Shown piece after piece: positions 45,791-55,491 of a DNA stretch of 64,000 bases (the stretch's first letter is position 1; every line of letters begins with the position of its first letter). The stretch is from NCBI RefSeq assembly GCF_002101295.1, contig NZ_CP020778.1, positions 434,001 to 498,000 on the forward strand, given 5' to 3'. The notes below the pieces were generated by a model. That model worked only from the letters and a program-made list of their open reading frames with translations. It searched no databases and was not told where the DNA came from. The DNA comes from Candidatus Pelagibacter sp. RS40. Its GTDB lineage: Bacteria > Pseudomonadota > Alphaproteobacteria > Pelagibacterales > Pelagibacteraceae. The position numbers and the translations under genes were made by a program.

Positions 45791-46573
45791 ATGATTATAC
45801 CAATCTATCAAGTTGATGCTTTTACATCTAAAGTATTCGGGGGCAATCCGGCAGCAGTATGTCCTTTGCAAGAATGGATAAGTGATAATTTAATGCAAAA
45901 AATTGCTCAAGAAAATAATCTCTCTGAAACAGCTTTTTTTGTAAAAAATAAAAACGAATTTAATATACGTTGGTTTACGCCTTTAACTGAATTAGACCTA
46001 GCTGGTCATCCAACACTTGCGACTGCACACGTAATTTTAAAAGAGTTAGATATAAATTTAGAAAAAATAGTATTTAAAACAAAAATTAAAGATACATTGA
46101 CTGTGACGTATAAAGATAATTTATACTTTATGGACTTTCCCTCTAGAGATCCTAGTATTGAAAAGAATATGGATGAAATTTCTAAAGCTCTTGGTAAAAA
46201 ACCCAAAGAACTTTATAAACATAGAGATGCGATTGCTGTCTATGATTGTGAAGAGGATATAATAAATATTTCTCCAAGCTTTGATAAGTTGAACAAACTA
46301 GAATATCCAATAACAATAGTAACAGCACCAGGAAATGAAGTAGATTTCGTATCAAGAGTTTTTGCACCTAAGTTAGGTATTCCAGAAGATCCAGTGACTG
46401 GTTCGGCCCATTGCGAACTCATTCCTTACTGGTTTAAAAGCTTAAAAAAAAAAGAAATGACCGCCCATCAAATCTCAGAAAGGGGTGGTAAACTTTATTG
46501 TACTTATAATGGTGATAGGGTTACAATTGGAGGAGATGCGATTACTTTTTTAAGAGGAAAAATAGAGATTTAA
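45791..46573 (+). CDS. PhzF-family isomerase-like protein
   Basis: The 260-residue protein is of the PhzF/YddE family with a duplicated diaminopimelate-epimerase-like fold. The N-terminus YQVDAFTSKVFGGNPAAVCPL and the catalytic Glu46 in NLSETAFF are typical. GHPTLATAH and DPVTGSAHC mark the two halves of the active site. Natural substrates of most members are unknown. It lies between the deoxyhypusine-synthase-like and agmatinase-like genes with gaps of 22 and 4 bases, so it probably serves or rides with polyamine metabolism. Confidence 0.92.
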   Translation: MIIPIYQVDAFTSKVFGGNPAAVCPLQEWISDNLMQKIAQENNLSETAFFVKNKNEFNIRWFTPLTELDLAGHPTLATAHVILKELDINLEKIVFKTKIKDTLTVTYKDNLYFMDFPSRDPSIEKNMDEISKALGKKPKELYKHRDAIAVYDCEEDIINISPSFDKLNKLEYPITIVTAPGNEVDFVSRVFAPKLGIPEDPVTGSAHCELIPYWFKSLKKKEMTAHQISERGGKLYCTYNGDRVTIGGDAITFLRGKIEI

Positions 46574-46577
46574 TTAG

Positions 46578-47471
46578 ATGAGAATGATTAAAGAATTAGA
46601 ATTTTTGAAAAATAAGGACGGTTTCCTTGGCATTGATAATATAACAAAATTTAAAGAGAAGGTAGTTGTTGTACCTTTTGGTCTTGAAAAAACAGTTAGT
46701 TATGGTGGTGGAACAAAAAATGGACCAAAAGAAATTATAAAAGCTTCTCATCAAGTTGAGTTATACGATGAAGAGCTAAATTATGAGCCTCATAAGAAAA
46801 TTGGTATCAAAACTTTAAAACCATTTAAAATTGATAAAAATATTAATAAGGCTTTAAAAAAAATTTCTTTTATAAATGAAAATATTTTAAATAAGAAAAA
46901 ATTTCCTCTTGTCCTTGGAGGTGAACACTCAATAACTCCAGGTTGCATTATTCCATTTACAAAAAAGTTCAAGAATATTTGTCTTTTACATTTTGATGCA
47001 CATGCAGACTTAAGAGAAAGTTACCTTGGTGAAAGATATTCTCACGCCTCTGCAATAAGGAGATGCTTAGATTACAAAAATGTTTCCTTAATATCTTTTG
47101 GTATTAGAAATATATCAGAGGGTGAAATACCCTTCTTAAAAAAGAATTCAAAAAGAATTAATATTTTTTGGGCAAAAGATAAAAAAAAATGGAATTTGAA
47201 TACTTTTAAAAAAATGATTAAAAATAAAACGGTTTATCTAACTTTTGATGTAGATGGCTTTGATAGTAGTATTATGCCAGCTACTGGTACTCCAGAACCA
47301 GGTGGACTATTCTGGAATGAATCTTTAGAAATTATTAAGATTGCGGCTAAAAATTCTAACATAGTGGGTGCAGATATTAATGAACTTTCCCCAATAAAAG
47401 GATTTAATTCTTATAATTTTTTAGTTGCAAAGTTGGCTTATAAAATTTTAGCTTATAAATTTCATTTCTAA
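46578..47471 (+). CDS. speB: Agmatinase/arginase family ureohydrolase
   Basis: The 297-residue metalloenzyme has the manganese motifs GGEHS, DAHADLRE (about residues 137-144) and DVDGFDSS (about 221-228), followed by PATGTPEPGG, the agmatinase-like loop. The usual Pro after the last metal Asp is Ser here. It hydrolyses a guanidino compound, most likely agmatine to putrescine and urea, though arginine or guanidinobutyrate cannot be excluded. It closes the four-gene polyamine cluster, starting 4 bases after the PhzF gene. Confidence 0.88.
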   Translation: MRMIKELEFLKNKDGFLGIDNITKFKEKVVVVPFGLEKTVSYGGGTKNGPKEIIKASHQVELYDEELNYEPHKKIGIKTLKPFKIDKNINKALKKISFINENILNKKKFPLVLGGEHSITPGCIIPFTKKFKNICLLHFDAHADLRESYLGERYSHASAIRRCLDYKNVSLISFGIRNISEGEIPFLKKNSKRINIFWAKDKKKWNLNTFKKMIKNKTVYLTFDVDGFDSSIMPATGTPEPGGLFWNESLEIIKIAAKNSNIVGADINELSPIKGFNSYNFLVAKLAYKILAYKFHF

Positions 47472-48020
47472 TTAAGCTGGCTTTAAAATACCTAACATCA
47501 TCCTAAAAGGTACTAACATTATTAAAGCAACTAGAATTTTAACTGCTAAATCTCCTAGGGAGAGAGTTACCCATGGAACACCTGTTCCATAAAAAGATAT
47601 AGAAAAGAATAGGAATGTGTCTACTATTGAGCCTACGAAGGATGAGGCTAAAGGTGCTATAAACCATTTTTTTTGTCTTAATTTATCAAAAATTTGCACA
47701 TCTAATAATTGAGCAACCATAAAAGCAGTACCAGATCCTATTGCTATCCTAATTGATATTAAATCTTCAAAATTTGTTGAGAATATAAGTGTAAAGAAAA
47801 TTCCAATTACAAATCCAATATAAACAATTTTTCTAGCAATTATTTTTCCAAAAGATCTATTTGCTAAATCAGTAATTAAAAATGCAATCGGATAACTAAA
47901 AGCACCGTATGTTAAGATTTCCTGAAGTCCATAATAATTAATTGGAAACTGAACTAAATAATTGGATGCTAATACTACAACTCCCATTAATAATGAGAGT
48001 ATTAAAAATACCTTGTTCAT
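47472..48020 (-). CDS. yhhQ: Queuosine precursor transporter (YhhQ/VUT family)
   Basis: The 182-residue protein has six membrane helices and the VUT-family signatures LTYGAFSYPIAFLITDLANRSFG (about residues 36-58) and SFVGSIVDTFLFF. YhhQ imports preQ0/preQ1 for queuosine tRNA modification. It is translationally coupled to rpmB upstream (TAATG overlap), an arrangement linking it to translation genes. It directly abuts the convergent speB gene with no gap. Length is a little short for the family but complete. Confidence 0.9.
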   Translation of the reverse strand: MNKVFLILSLLMGVVVLASNYLVQFPINYYGLQEILTYGAFSYPIAFLITDLANRSFGKIIARKIVYIGFVIGIFFTLIFSTNFEDLISIRIAIGSGTAFMVAQLLDVQIFDKLRQKKWFIAPLASSFVGSIVDTFLFFSISFYGTGVPWVTLSLGDLAVKILVALIMLVPFRMMLGILKPA

Positions 48021-48301
48021 TAAGCAGTTTTAGAGAGTAAGGATTTTTTAAGTTTTTTTAGCCTTAGAGATAAATCTCTTGCTTTTGCTGATTTTAAGAA
48101 GTTATCAAAGCTACCTTTCTTATCAACTGATCTCACACCTGCATTAGAAACAGTGAGCTTCATAGACTTTTTTAATAATTCACTTTTAAATTTTACCTTT
48201 TTTAAATTAGGTAAAAACCTTCTTTTAGTCTTGTTGTTAGCATGGCTAACGTTGTGACCTTTAAGAGGCATTTTTCCTGTGAGTTCACATTTTTTTGTCA
48301 T
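48020..48301 (-). CDS. rpmB: 50S ribosomal protein L28
   Basis: The 93-residue protein begins [20 protein letters not shown], the typical L28 start, and carries the conserved [12 protein letters not shown] region. It is a structural protein of the large ribosomal subunit. Only one cysteine of the N-terminal zinc-type CxxC pattern of some bacteria is present, so this is the zinc-free form. It is followed by the coupled yhhQ gene and lies 43 bases from the pyrD end upstream. Confidence 0.97.
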   Translation of the reverse strand: MTKKCELTGKMPLKGHNVSHANNKTKRRFLPNLKKVKFKSELLKKSMKLTVSNAGVRSVDKKGSFDNFLKSAKARDLSLRLKKLKKSLLSKTA

Positions 48302-48344
48302 AAAAATTATGCTTGTATAAGATTAATGAGTTAATCCGTCAATA

Positions 48345-49385
48345 TCAATTTTTTGATCCCACTATCTCTGAAATATTTTTAATGCCATCTTTTGTGAGTA
48401 TTTCGATTAATTCTTGACTTATTTTATTAGCTATATCTGGTCCTCTATATACCATGCCTGTATAAAGTTGAATTAAAGATGCTCCACGAATTATTTTTTC
48501 GTAAGCTCCCTTACCAGTACTTACTCCTCCAACACCTATAATTTTAATTTTATTTTTTAGGTTGTTAAAAAATAAATTAATTAGTTCATTCGATTTATTT
48601 TCTATTGGGGCACCAGAAAGCCCGCCCTTTTCTAGTTTATTTATATTTTTAAGATTGTCCCTATTTTTCTCAGAGGTATTCGATATGATTAAACTTTCTA
48701 TAGAATGTTTAACCAATGACTCACAAATTTCATCAATTGAATTAAGATTTATATCTGGTGAAATTTTTACAGCTATAGGTAAATTGGATTGTAATTTCTT
48801 TTTTTCTTTTTGAATTTCAGATAATAAATTGTTCATTTCCTCTTGATTATGAAAATTTCTTAAATTTTCTGTATTAGGAGAAGAAATATTTATTGTGATA
48901 TAATCTGCAACCGAAATAAATTTTCTAAAACATTTTACATAATCCTGAATTCTATTATCACTTGTTTTATTTGGGCCTATATTAACTCCCAACAAACCGT
49001 ATGGTTTATTGCTTTCAATTCTTTTATAAATTTCCTCTGAACCTGAATTATTAAATCCTAGTCTATTGATTAGAGCCTCATCCTCTTCCAGTCTAAATAC
49101 TCTCGGTTTTGGATTTCCATACTGTGGCTCAGGTGTAATAGTGCCAACCTCAACAAAACCAAAGCCTAGGTTAAATAGTGGATTATATACCTCCGCATTT
49201 TTATCAAAACCTGCTGCAACTCCTATTGGGTTTTCAAGAATTTTATTAAATATTGATGTTTCTAAAACAGTTTTATTTTTAATTTTCTTTTTTGGCAAAG
49301 CGTTTAGCTTAAGAGTTTTAATTGCTAAAGAGTGTGCTACTTCAGGACTAAATTTGAAAATTAAAGGTCTTATTTTATTAAACAT
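48345..49385 (-). CDS. pyrD: Dihydroorotate dehydrogenase, class 2 (quinone-linked)
   Basis: The 346-residue flavoenzyme oxidises dihydroorotate to orotate at the membrane, passing electrons to quinone in pyrimidine synthesis. The N-terminal membrane-association helices (residues 1-30) mark class 2. PIGVAAGFDKNAE, GFVEVGTITPEPQ(Y)GNPKPR and INRLGFNN are classical, and the catalytic serine lies in NISSPNT. It overlaps the lysK stop upstream by 8 bases and is cotranscribed with it. Confidence 0.97.
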   Translation of the reverse strand: MFNKIRPLIFKFSPEVAHSLAIKTLKLNALPKKKIKNKTVLETSIFNKILENPIGVAAGFDKNAEVYNPLFNLGFGFVEVGTITPEPQYGNPKPRVFRLEEDEALINRLGFNNSGSEEIYKRIESNKPYGLLGVNIGPNKTSDNRIQDYVKCFRKFISVADYITINISSPNTENLRNFHNQEEMNNLLSEIQKEKKKLQSNLPIAVKISPDINLNSIDEICESLVKHSIESLIISNTSEKNRDNLKNINKLEKGGLSGAPIENKSNELINLFFNNLKNKIKIIGVGGVSTGKGAYEKIIRGASLIQLYTGMVYRGPDIANKISQELIEILTKDGIKNISEIVGSKN

Positions 49386-50946
49386 TATTTAATTTATTTT
49401 TGATAAGTTGTTTAGTTTCTTGCACTCCAAAAAAACTAATAAAGAAACCCATTCTAGGTCCATTCTCATCACCGAAAACAACTTCATAAATAAGTTTAAA
49501 CCAATCTCTCAGGTTTTCTTTGTAACCATTTTCTTTTCCAACTGTAAATATATTTGTCTGAAGTTCTTCAGGAGCCATATCATCATTACAATTATCAAGT
49601 GATTTTATTAATGCATTTAATGCACCTTTTTCATTTTCATTTGGTGTTTTGTAAACTTTTTTAGTTTTTATAACATCATTAAAATATTTAATTGCATAAT
49701 TGATTAAATTATCAAAAATTGGATGCTCAGCCTCTTTGATATCTTGTTTGTATTTTTTCACAAATTTCCAAAGTAGTTTTTTATTATCTGCATTGCTTGT
49801 TTCAACCAAATTTAGCAACATAGAAAATGACATTATAATTTTTTCATTTGGAATTGTTCCATTATGAACATGCCAAACTGGATTCATTAATTTTTCAAGA
49901 TCACTTTGATTTTTACCTTTTTCTATAAACTCTAAATATTCATCCATAGCTTTAGGAACAACTTCTCTATAAAGTTTTTTCGCTCTTTTAGGGTTTTGAT
50001 ACATATAAAGTGATAAACTTTGAGGAGAAGCATACTCTAACCATTGATCTATAGTTACTCCATTTCCTTTTGATTTTGAGATTTTCTCTCCTTTTTCATC
50101 TAAAAATAATTCATATGCAAAACCTGAAGGATTAGGTTTACCAAGTAATCTTATAATTTTTGTTGATAAGATTGCACTCTCAATTAAATCTTTTCCATAC
50201 ATCTCAAAATCAACATCAAGTGCATACCATCTCATAGCCCAGTCTACCTTCCATTGTAATTTACAATCACCATTTAAAATACTCTTTTCTAAATCTGTTC
50301 CATTGTTATCAAACAAAACCTTAGAATTGCTCTCGTCGATTTCTTTTATTGGTATTTCTAAGACAGCTCCTGATTTTGGGCAGATAGGCAAAAAAGGTGA
50401 ATAAGTTTGCTGCCTCTCTTTACCTAAAGTTGGTAAAATAATATTCATTATACCTTTATAATTACTTAATATTAATTTGAGGGTTTCATTAAAGTTTCCA
50501 GATTTATAAAGCTCAGTTGAACTTTTAAAAGAATATTTAAACCCAAACTTATTTAAAAAATCTTTTAACATTTCATTATTATGTTCTCCAAAACTATTAA
50601 ATTTACCGAAGGGATCTGGAACAACTGTTAAGGGTTTATGTAGGTTAGCATTTAAAATTTCTTGGTTTGGTACATTCTCTGGGACTTTTCTCAAACCATC
50701 CATGTCATCTGAAAAAGTAATTATCTCTTTAGGAAGGTCAGTTAAATGATTAAGGGCGTTGACTATCATTGATGTTCTTGCAACTTCACCGAATGTTCCA
50801 ATATGAGGTAAACCGCTTGGGCCATAACCCGTTTGCAGAGTTATTTTTCCTTTACTCTCTATATTTTTCTTTCTCTCTCTTATGATTTTTTTTGCTTCTA
50901 CAAATGGCCATGCATTTGTTTTATCAATATTTATTTTATCAATCAT
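49378..50946 (-). CDS. lysK: Lysyl-tRNA synthetase, class I
   Basis: The 522-residue enzyme charges tRNA-Lys and is of the archaeal-like class I type found in alphaproteobacteria, not the class II LysS of most bacteria. The HIGH-type signature is PHIGTFGE (about residues 49-56). The KMSKS-type signature is KISKSKG (about 289-295), followed by the C-terminal anticodon-binding helical cage. Length matches the family. It is the first gene of a lysK-pyrD pair and is divergent from trkH. Confidence 0.96.
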   Translation of the reverse strand: MIDKINIDKTNAWPFVEAKKIIRERKKNIESKGKITLQTGYGPSGLPHIGTFGEVARTSMIVNALNHLTDLPKEIITFSDDMDGLRKVPENVPNQEILNANLHKPLTVVPDPFGKFNSFGEHNNEMLKDFLNKFGFKYSFKSSTELYKSGNFNETLKLILSNYKGIMNIILPTLGKERQQTYSPFLPICPKSGAVLEIPIKEIDESNSKVLFDNNGTDLEKSILNGDCKLQWKVDWAMRWYALDVDFEMYGKDLIESAILSTKIIRLLGKPNPSGFAYELFLDEKGEKISKSKGNGVTIDQWLEYASPQSLSLYMYQNPKRAKKLYREVVPKAMDEYLEFIEKGKNQSDLEKLMNPVWHVHNGTIPNEKIIMSFSMLLNLVETSNADNKKLLWKFVKKYKQDIKEAEHPIFDNLINYAIKYFNDVIKTKKVYKTPNENEKGALNALIKSLDNCNDDMAPEELQTNIFTVGKENGYKENLRDWFKLIYEVVFGDENGPRMGFFISFFGVQETKQLIKNKLNNV

Positions 50947-51031
50947 ATAAATGCAAAATACTCAAAAATAACGTATTTAATAACTCTTATAGAGTTGAAA
51001 TTTATTTACCATAAAATAATGTCCAATCAAA

Positions 51032-52480
51032 ATGTCCAATTATAAAACCGTTTTTTTTATACTCGGTGTTTTACAAATTATTTTAGGATTATCTATGATT
51101 GTGCCTATTATAGCGCAGTTTTATTATAATCAAGTAGACTCTGGTTTTATTGGATCTGGCTTAGTTTCGATAATTTTTGGAGTTCTATTTTTTTTATCTA
51201 ACTTAGATTACGAAAAAAAATTAACTTTACCTCAAGCATTTCTTTTAACGGCACTATCATGGTTAAGTATTGCAATATTTGGCTCTTTACCATTTGTTTT
51301 CTCAGATTTAAGTCTTTCATTCACAAATGCATTTTTTGAAAGTATGTCAGGAATCACAACTACTGGCTCAACTATACTGACAAATCTCAATGAAACACCA
51401 AAAGCAATCTTATTATGGAGAGCAATGCTTCAATGGTTGGGAGGAATTGGAATTATTGTAATGGCAATTACTTTAATGCCAATAATGAATATTGGAGGCA
51501 TGCAATTATTTGTTATTTCAAATACCCATACACCAGAAAAAATATTACCTAAGTCTAAAGAAATTTCTATCAGATTAATTGCTATATACTCATCATTAAC
51601 TTTAGTCTGCGCTTTCTTCTATAAAATTTTTGGAATGAGTTTTTTTGATAGTATTGTCCATTCAATGACAACGATAGCAACTGGAGGATTTTCCAATTAC
51701 AACGAATCTATCGGTTATTTTGACAGTGGATTTATTGAACTAACAGCTATTATCTTTATAATTCTCGGAAGTGTACCATTTATTGCTTATATTAAATATT
51801 TGGGAGGTGATAAAAAAATATTTATTAGCGATACCCAAATAAAAACTTTCATAAAAATCTTAATTTTTTCTATTTTTATAATTTTTCTTTACCTATCTGT
51901 GAAAAACCAGAGCATATTTGAAATAAACTTCAGAGAAGTGTCTTTCAATGTTGTTTCAATTTTAACTGGAACTGGATATGTAACAAATGATTTTAGTAAA
52001 TGGGGTCAGTTTCCACTTATTTATTTCTTAATATTAATGTTTATAGGTGGTTGCGCTGGATCTACTGCTTGCGGTATTAAAATATTTAGGGTTCAAATAC
52101 TTTATCAATTTATATCAAATCAATTAAAGAGAATTATTTATCCAAGAGGAATATTTAATATTAAATACGATAAAAATAATGTTGATGAAAAATTTATGGC
52201 ATCAATTATTTCTTTCATATTCTTATATATATTAATTTTCTTTGTTATTACTGCTTTGCTATCTGTAGATGGTTTAGATTTCATTACAGCTATATCTGCT
52301 GCTGCTACATCTATCTCAAATGTTGGACCTGGATTAGGCGATATAATAGGTCCAAATGGAAATTTTTCTTACCTGTCTAATTTTTCAAAATGGATCTTGA
52401 GTATAGGAATGATACTAGGAAGGTTGGAACTATTTGCGGTGCTTGTATTATTTATTCCCTCCTTTTGGAGAAAATACTGA
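51032..52480 (+). CDS. trkH: Potassium uptake protein TrkH
   Basis: The 482-residue membrane protein is the potassium-translocating subunit of the Trk system. It contains four pore loops with selectivity-filter sequences ITTTGSTIL, TTIATGGFSNY, SILTGTGYVT and TSISNVGPGLGD. The inner-membrane gating segment with GGCAGSTACGIKIFR is also present. The regulatory subunit TrkA is not in this window. The start at 51032 gives the usual N-terminus; an ATG at 51020 is out of frame with it. The next gene starts on its stop (TGATG). Confidence 0.96.
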   Translation: MSNYKTVFFILGVLQIILGLSMIVPIIAQFYYNQVDSGFIGSGLVSIIFGVLFFLSNLDYEKKLTLPQAFLLTALSWLSIAIFGSLPFVFSDLSLSFTNAFFESMSGITTTGSTILTNLNETPKAILLWRAMLQWLGGIGIIVMAITLMPIMNIGGMQLFVISNTHTPEKILPKSKEISIRLIAIYSSLTLVCAFFYKIFGMSFFDSIVHSMTTIATGGFSNYNESIGYFDSGFIELTAIIFIILGSVPFIAYIKYLGGDKKIFISDTQIKTFIKILIFSIFIIFLYLSVKNQSIFEINFREVSFNVVSILTGTGYVTNDFSKWGQFPLIYFLILMFIGGCAGSTACGIKIFRVQILYQFISNQLKRIIYPRGIFNIKYDKNNVDEKFMASIISFIFLYILIFFVITALLSVDGLDFITAISAAATSISNVGPGLGDIIGPNGNFSYLSNFSKWILSIGMILGRLELFAVLVLFIPSFWRKY

Positions 52481-53853
52481 TGATTAAAAAAGAGGAAAAA
52501 ATTTCAAATTTATTTAAATATTATTTTGATATTCGAATGTTAAGAATATTACTCCTTGGTGCAATCAGTGGTTTTCCATGGGTTTTGATAGGAAGCAGTT
52601 TATCTTTATGGCTAAAAGAAGAGGGGTTAAGTAGATCAACAATAGGATGGGCAGGTCTGATATTTGGAGTGTATGCATTCAACTATTTATGGGCGCCTTT
52701 AATTGACAGGATACAAATTCCTTTTCTAACAAAAAAAATTGGTCACAGACGTGGCTGGATAGTTTTAATGCAATTGGTAATTTTAATTTCTTTAATACTA
52801 TGGAGTTTAATAAATCCATCTGAAAACTTAGCTTTACTAATATCTATTGGTCTGGTGATAGCTATTGCCTCATCCACACAAGATATAACTGTTGATGCCT
52901 TAAGAATTGAGCAAGTAGGAGAAAATGAAACTAAGTCTATGGCAGCGGGGGCAGCTATGGCTGTTGTTGGTTGGTGGACTGGTTATAAGCTTGGTGGAGT
53001 TATAGCTTTGTTCACTGCAGAATATTTTGAAAACATAGGAGTTAATAATTACTGGCAAGCAACTTTTATAGTTATGGGTGTGGTAGTAATTTTAATGAAT
53101 ATTGCCCTAATGTTTGTTCATGAAAATAGTTATACAGAAAGAATTTTATCTCAAAAAAAAACAGATGAAATAATTAAAAATAAACTTGGAAATAATAATT
53201 TTTTAACAAAGATTTTATCTTGGTTATCAGGCACTATAGGAGGTCCAGTAATAAGTTTTTTTAAGAAAAACGGATTTTCAATAGCAATAGGAATTTTAGG
53301 ATTTGTTTTCTTGTTTAAAATTGGGGAGGCTTTTTTAGGTAGAATGTCTATCGTTTTTTATAAAGAGCTTGGTTTTTCAAAATCAGATATTGCAATATAT
53401 TCAAAAACACTTGGATGGATTACAACAGTTGTATTTACATTGTTGGGTGGACTGTTTGCAATAAGATCTGGAACAGTCAAAACAATGTTTATAGCAGGAG
53501 GTTTGATGGCTATAACAAATTTAATGTTTACACTACTTGCTTGGAGTGGAAAATCTGAATTATTATTCGCTGCAGCTGTGATATTAGATGATATAGCAGC
53601 TGCATTCGCAACTGTAGCATTTGTTGCATTCATATCTTTACTTGTAGATAGAACCTATACAGCTACACAATATGCGCTTCTTGCATCTATAGGAACAGCA
53701 GGTAGAACTTTGCTAGCATCATCATCAGGATCTTTGGTGGATTGGTTAAACGGTGATTGGGGAATTTTTTTCATTATTACGGCATTAATGGTTATCCCGT
53801 CACTAGTTTGCTTATGGTTTATAAGAAAAAAATTAAAACTCAGTGAAAAATAA
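52480..53853 (+). CDS. ampG: AmpG-like muropeptide/MFS transporter (PAT family)
   Basis: From the ATG at 52480 this is 457 residues with about 12-14 helices. The motifs RILLLGAISGFPWVLIGSSL, FNYLWAPLIDR, GHRRGWI and STQDITVDALRIE are AmpG features. AmpG brings GlcNAc-anhydroMurNAc-peptides from the periplasm to the cytoplasm for cell-wall recycling. It is coupled to trkH upstream and overlaps the NlpC/P60 peptidase gene by 11 bases, which supports a muropeptide role. A different substrate within the PAT family remains possible. Confidence 0.88.
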   Translation: MIKKEEKISNLFKYYFDIRMLRILLLGAISGFPWVLIGSSLSLWLKEEGLSRSTIGWAGLIFGVYAFNYLWAPLIDRIQIPFLTKKIGHRRGWIVLMQLVILISLILWSLINPSENLALLISIGLVIAIASSTQDITVDALRIEQVGENETKSMAAGAAMAVVGWWTGYKLGGVIALFTAEYFENIGVNNYWQATFIVMGVVVILMNIALMFVHENSYTERILSQKKTDEIIKNKLGNNNFLTKILSWLSGTIGGPVISFFKKNGFSIAIGILGFVFLFKIGEAFLGRMSIVFYKELGFSKSDIAIYSKTLGWITTVVFTLLGGLFAIRSGTVKTMFIAGGLMAITNLMFTLLAWSGKSELLFAAAVILDDIAAAFATVAFVAFISLLVDRTYTATQYALLASIGTAGRTLLASSSGSLVDWLNGDWGIFFIITALMVIPSLVCLWFIRKKLKLSEK

Positions 53854-54595
53854 TTTTATCTACAATTCCGAATTTTCTAATATTTATGAAAGACCAAATA
53901 TTAATTCAAATGTGAGTACACAGATATTATTTGGCGAAAACTTTAGTATTTTAAAAAAATCTAGAAACTTTTATAAAATTAAAATTGATACTGATAATTA
54001 TGTTGGATTTATCAAAAAGTTAAAACTTTTTAATAAATACCGAACCTCACATAAAATTTATGTACTAAAATCAAAAATATATAAATTGTCTAAGGGAAAT
54101 AAATTTACTTACACAGGTAAAGATTTACCATTTGCAAGTAAAGTTCAAATTTTAAACAAATACAAATCCTATTTAATGTTTAAGAAAAATTTTTGGATTA
54201 AAAAGGATGATGTTAAACCAATAAATCATAAGATTAAAAATTTTATATATATTGTAAACCTATTTAGAAATGTAAAATATAAATGGGGAGGTAAAACTTT
54301 TAAAGGCATTGATTGTTCTGGTTTAGTGCAAATAATTTACAATTATAATAATAAATTTTTCCCAAGAGATACTGTTGACCAGATTAAATTTAAAAAGGGA
54401 TTTAAATCCAAAAAAAAATTTAAAAAAGGTGACATTGTTTTTTGGAAGGGACATGTTGGAATTTGTATAAATTCAAAAAAATTTATACACGCTTATGGAC
54501 CAAGAAAAAAAGTTTTGATAATGCCAATAAATAAAACAATTAAGCTTATTGAAAAAACTGCTGGTTTAAAAGTTAAAAAAATTTTTTCAATTTAA
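53843..54595 (+). CDS. NlpC/P60 cysteine peptidase with SH3-like N-terminus, cytoplasmic
   Basis: The 250-residue protein starts at a GTG inside the end of ampG. Residues 1-125 form two bacterial SH3-like domains. The NlpC/P60 domain follows with Cys158 in GIDCSGLVQ, His204 in GHVGICI and His216 in FIHAYGP as the triad. No signal peptide is present, so it should act inside the cell, like YkfC-type enzymes that cut gamma-D-Glu-diaminopimelate bonds of imported muropeptides. Its overlap with the AmpG-like gene supports peptidoglycan recycling. Confidence 0.88.
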   Translation: MKNNFIYNSEFSNIYERPNINSNVSTQILFGENFSILKKSRNFYKIKIDTDNYVGFIKKLKLFNKYRTSHKIYVLKSKIYKLSKGNKFTYTGKDLPFASKVQILNKYKSYLMFKKNFWIKKDDVKPINHKIKNFIYIVNLFRNVKYKWGGKTFKGIDCSGLVQIIYNYNNKFFPRDTVDQIKFKKGFKSKKKFKKGDIVFWKGHVGICINSKKFIHAYGPRKKVLIMPINKTIKLIEKTAGLKVKKIFSI

Positions 54596-55491
54596 TTATC
54601 TTCTCTTCCAAAATTTGGCTTAGAAACATCTTGTTTAAGTTCAATAATTTGACTTCTGACTTTTTTAGAGTTTTTTAATTTTTTTAATATTTTTGTATTT
54701 TCAGAATTAATTATATTTTTCTTAAATTGATTTAAATTTTTTATAAATAAATTAATTGCATTTAACATATTCTTTTTATTACTAAAGAATATATCTCTCC
54801 ACATAATTTCATTGGATGCTGCTGTTCTTGAGAAATCTCTTAATCCTCCAGCGCTAAATTTAATAATATTTTTTTTGTATTTCTTTTGAAAATCTAATGC
54901 TGTTTTGATTAAATTATAGGAAATTAAGTGTGGCAAATGACTGGTAATAGAAAAAATTTTATCATGCTCATCCGCGTTCATTATAATTGTTTTTGAGCCA
55001 ATTTTTTTCCAAAATTTTAATAATTTTTTTTGCTTTGTTTTATTTTTATCTTCAAAAACAATACACCATTTATTAAGAAATAAATTTTTTGTACCATGAG
55101 TTGGTCCACTAACTTCTGAACCTGCAATAGGATGACTCATAATCCATGTTAATGATTTATTTAATTCTTTATTTTTGATTTTTAAAACATTTAATTTAGT
55201 TGATCCTATATCAGTAATTATACAGTCAGATTTAATATATTTATTAAGCATAGGAATTATTTTTTTATATTCACTCATGGGAGTGCTTAATATTACGAAA
55301 TCAACATCAGATATATTTTTATCAAGCCTATCAAGAATGATTATTTTTGAATTAATACTCTTGATTTGCTTCTTATATCTTTTTGATTTTTCAAAAACTA
55401 GTATTTGCCTTGAAATTTTTTTATTTATAGATGCTCTCAAAAGAGAGGATCCAATTAATCCACATCCTATAATCAATAATTTTTTAAACAT
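54592..55491 (-). CDS. tyrA: Prephenate/arogenate dehydrogenase
   Basis: The 299-residue enzyme performs the oxidative decarboxylation that leads to tyrosine. The NAD(P)-binding motif IIGCGLIGSS is at residues 8-17. The family active-site residues lie in SHPIAGSEVSGP (about 119-130), with the catalytic His in SITSHLPHLISYNL. It overlaps hisC upstream by 8 bases and converges on the NlpC/P60 gene with a 4-base overlap. Whether it prefers prephenate or arogenate is not visible. Confidence 0.95.
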   Translation of the reverse strand: MFKKLLIIGCGLIGSSLLRASINKKISRQILVFEKSKRYKKQIKSINSKIIILDRLDKNISDVDFVILSTPMSEYKKIIPMLNKYIKSDCIITDIGSTKLNVLKIKNKELNKSLTWIMSHPIAGSEVSGPTHGTKNLFLNKWCIVFEDKNKTKQKKLLKFWKKIGSKTIIMNADEHDKIFSITSHLPHLISYNLIKTALDFQKKYKKNIIKFSAGGLRDFSRTAASNEIMWRDIFFSNKKNMLNAINLFIKNLNQFKKNIINSENTKILKKLKNSKKVRSQIIELKQDVSKPNFGREDN

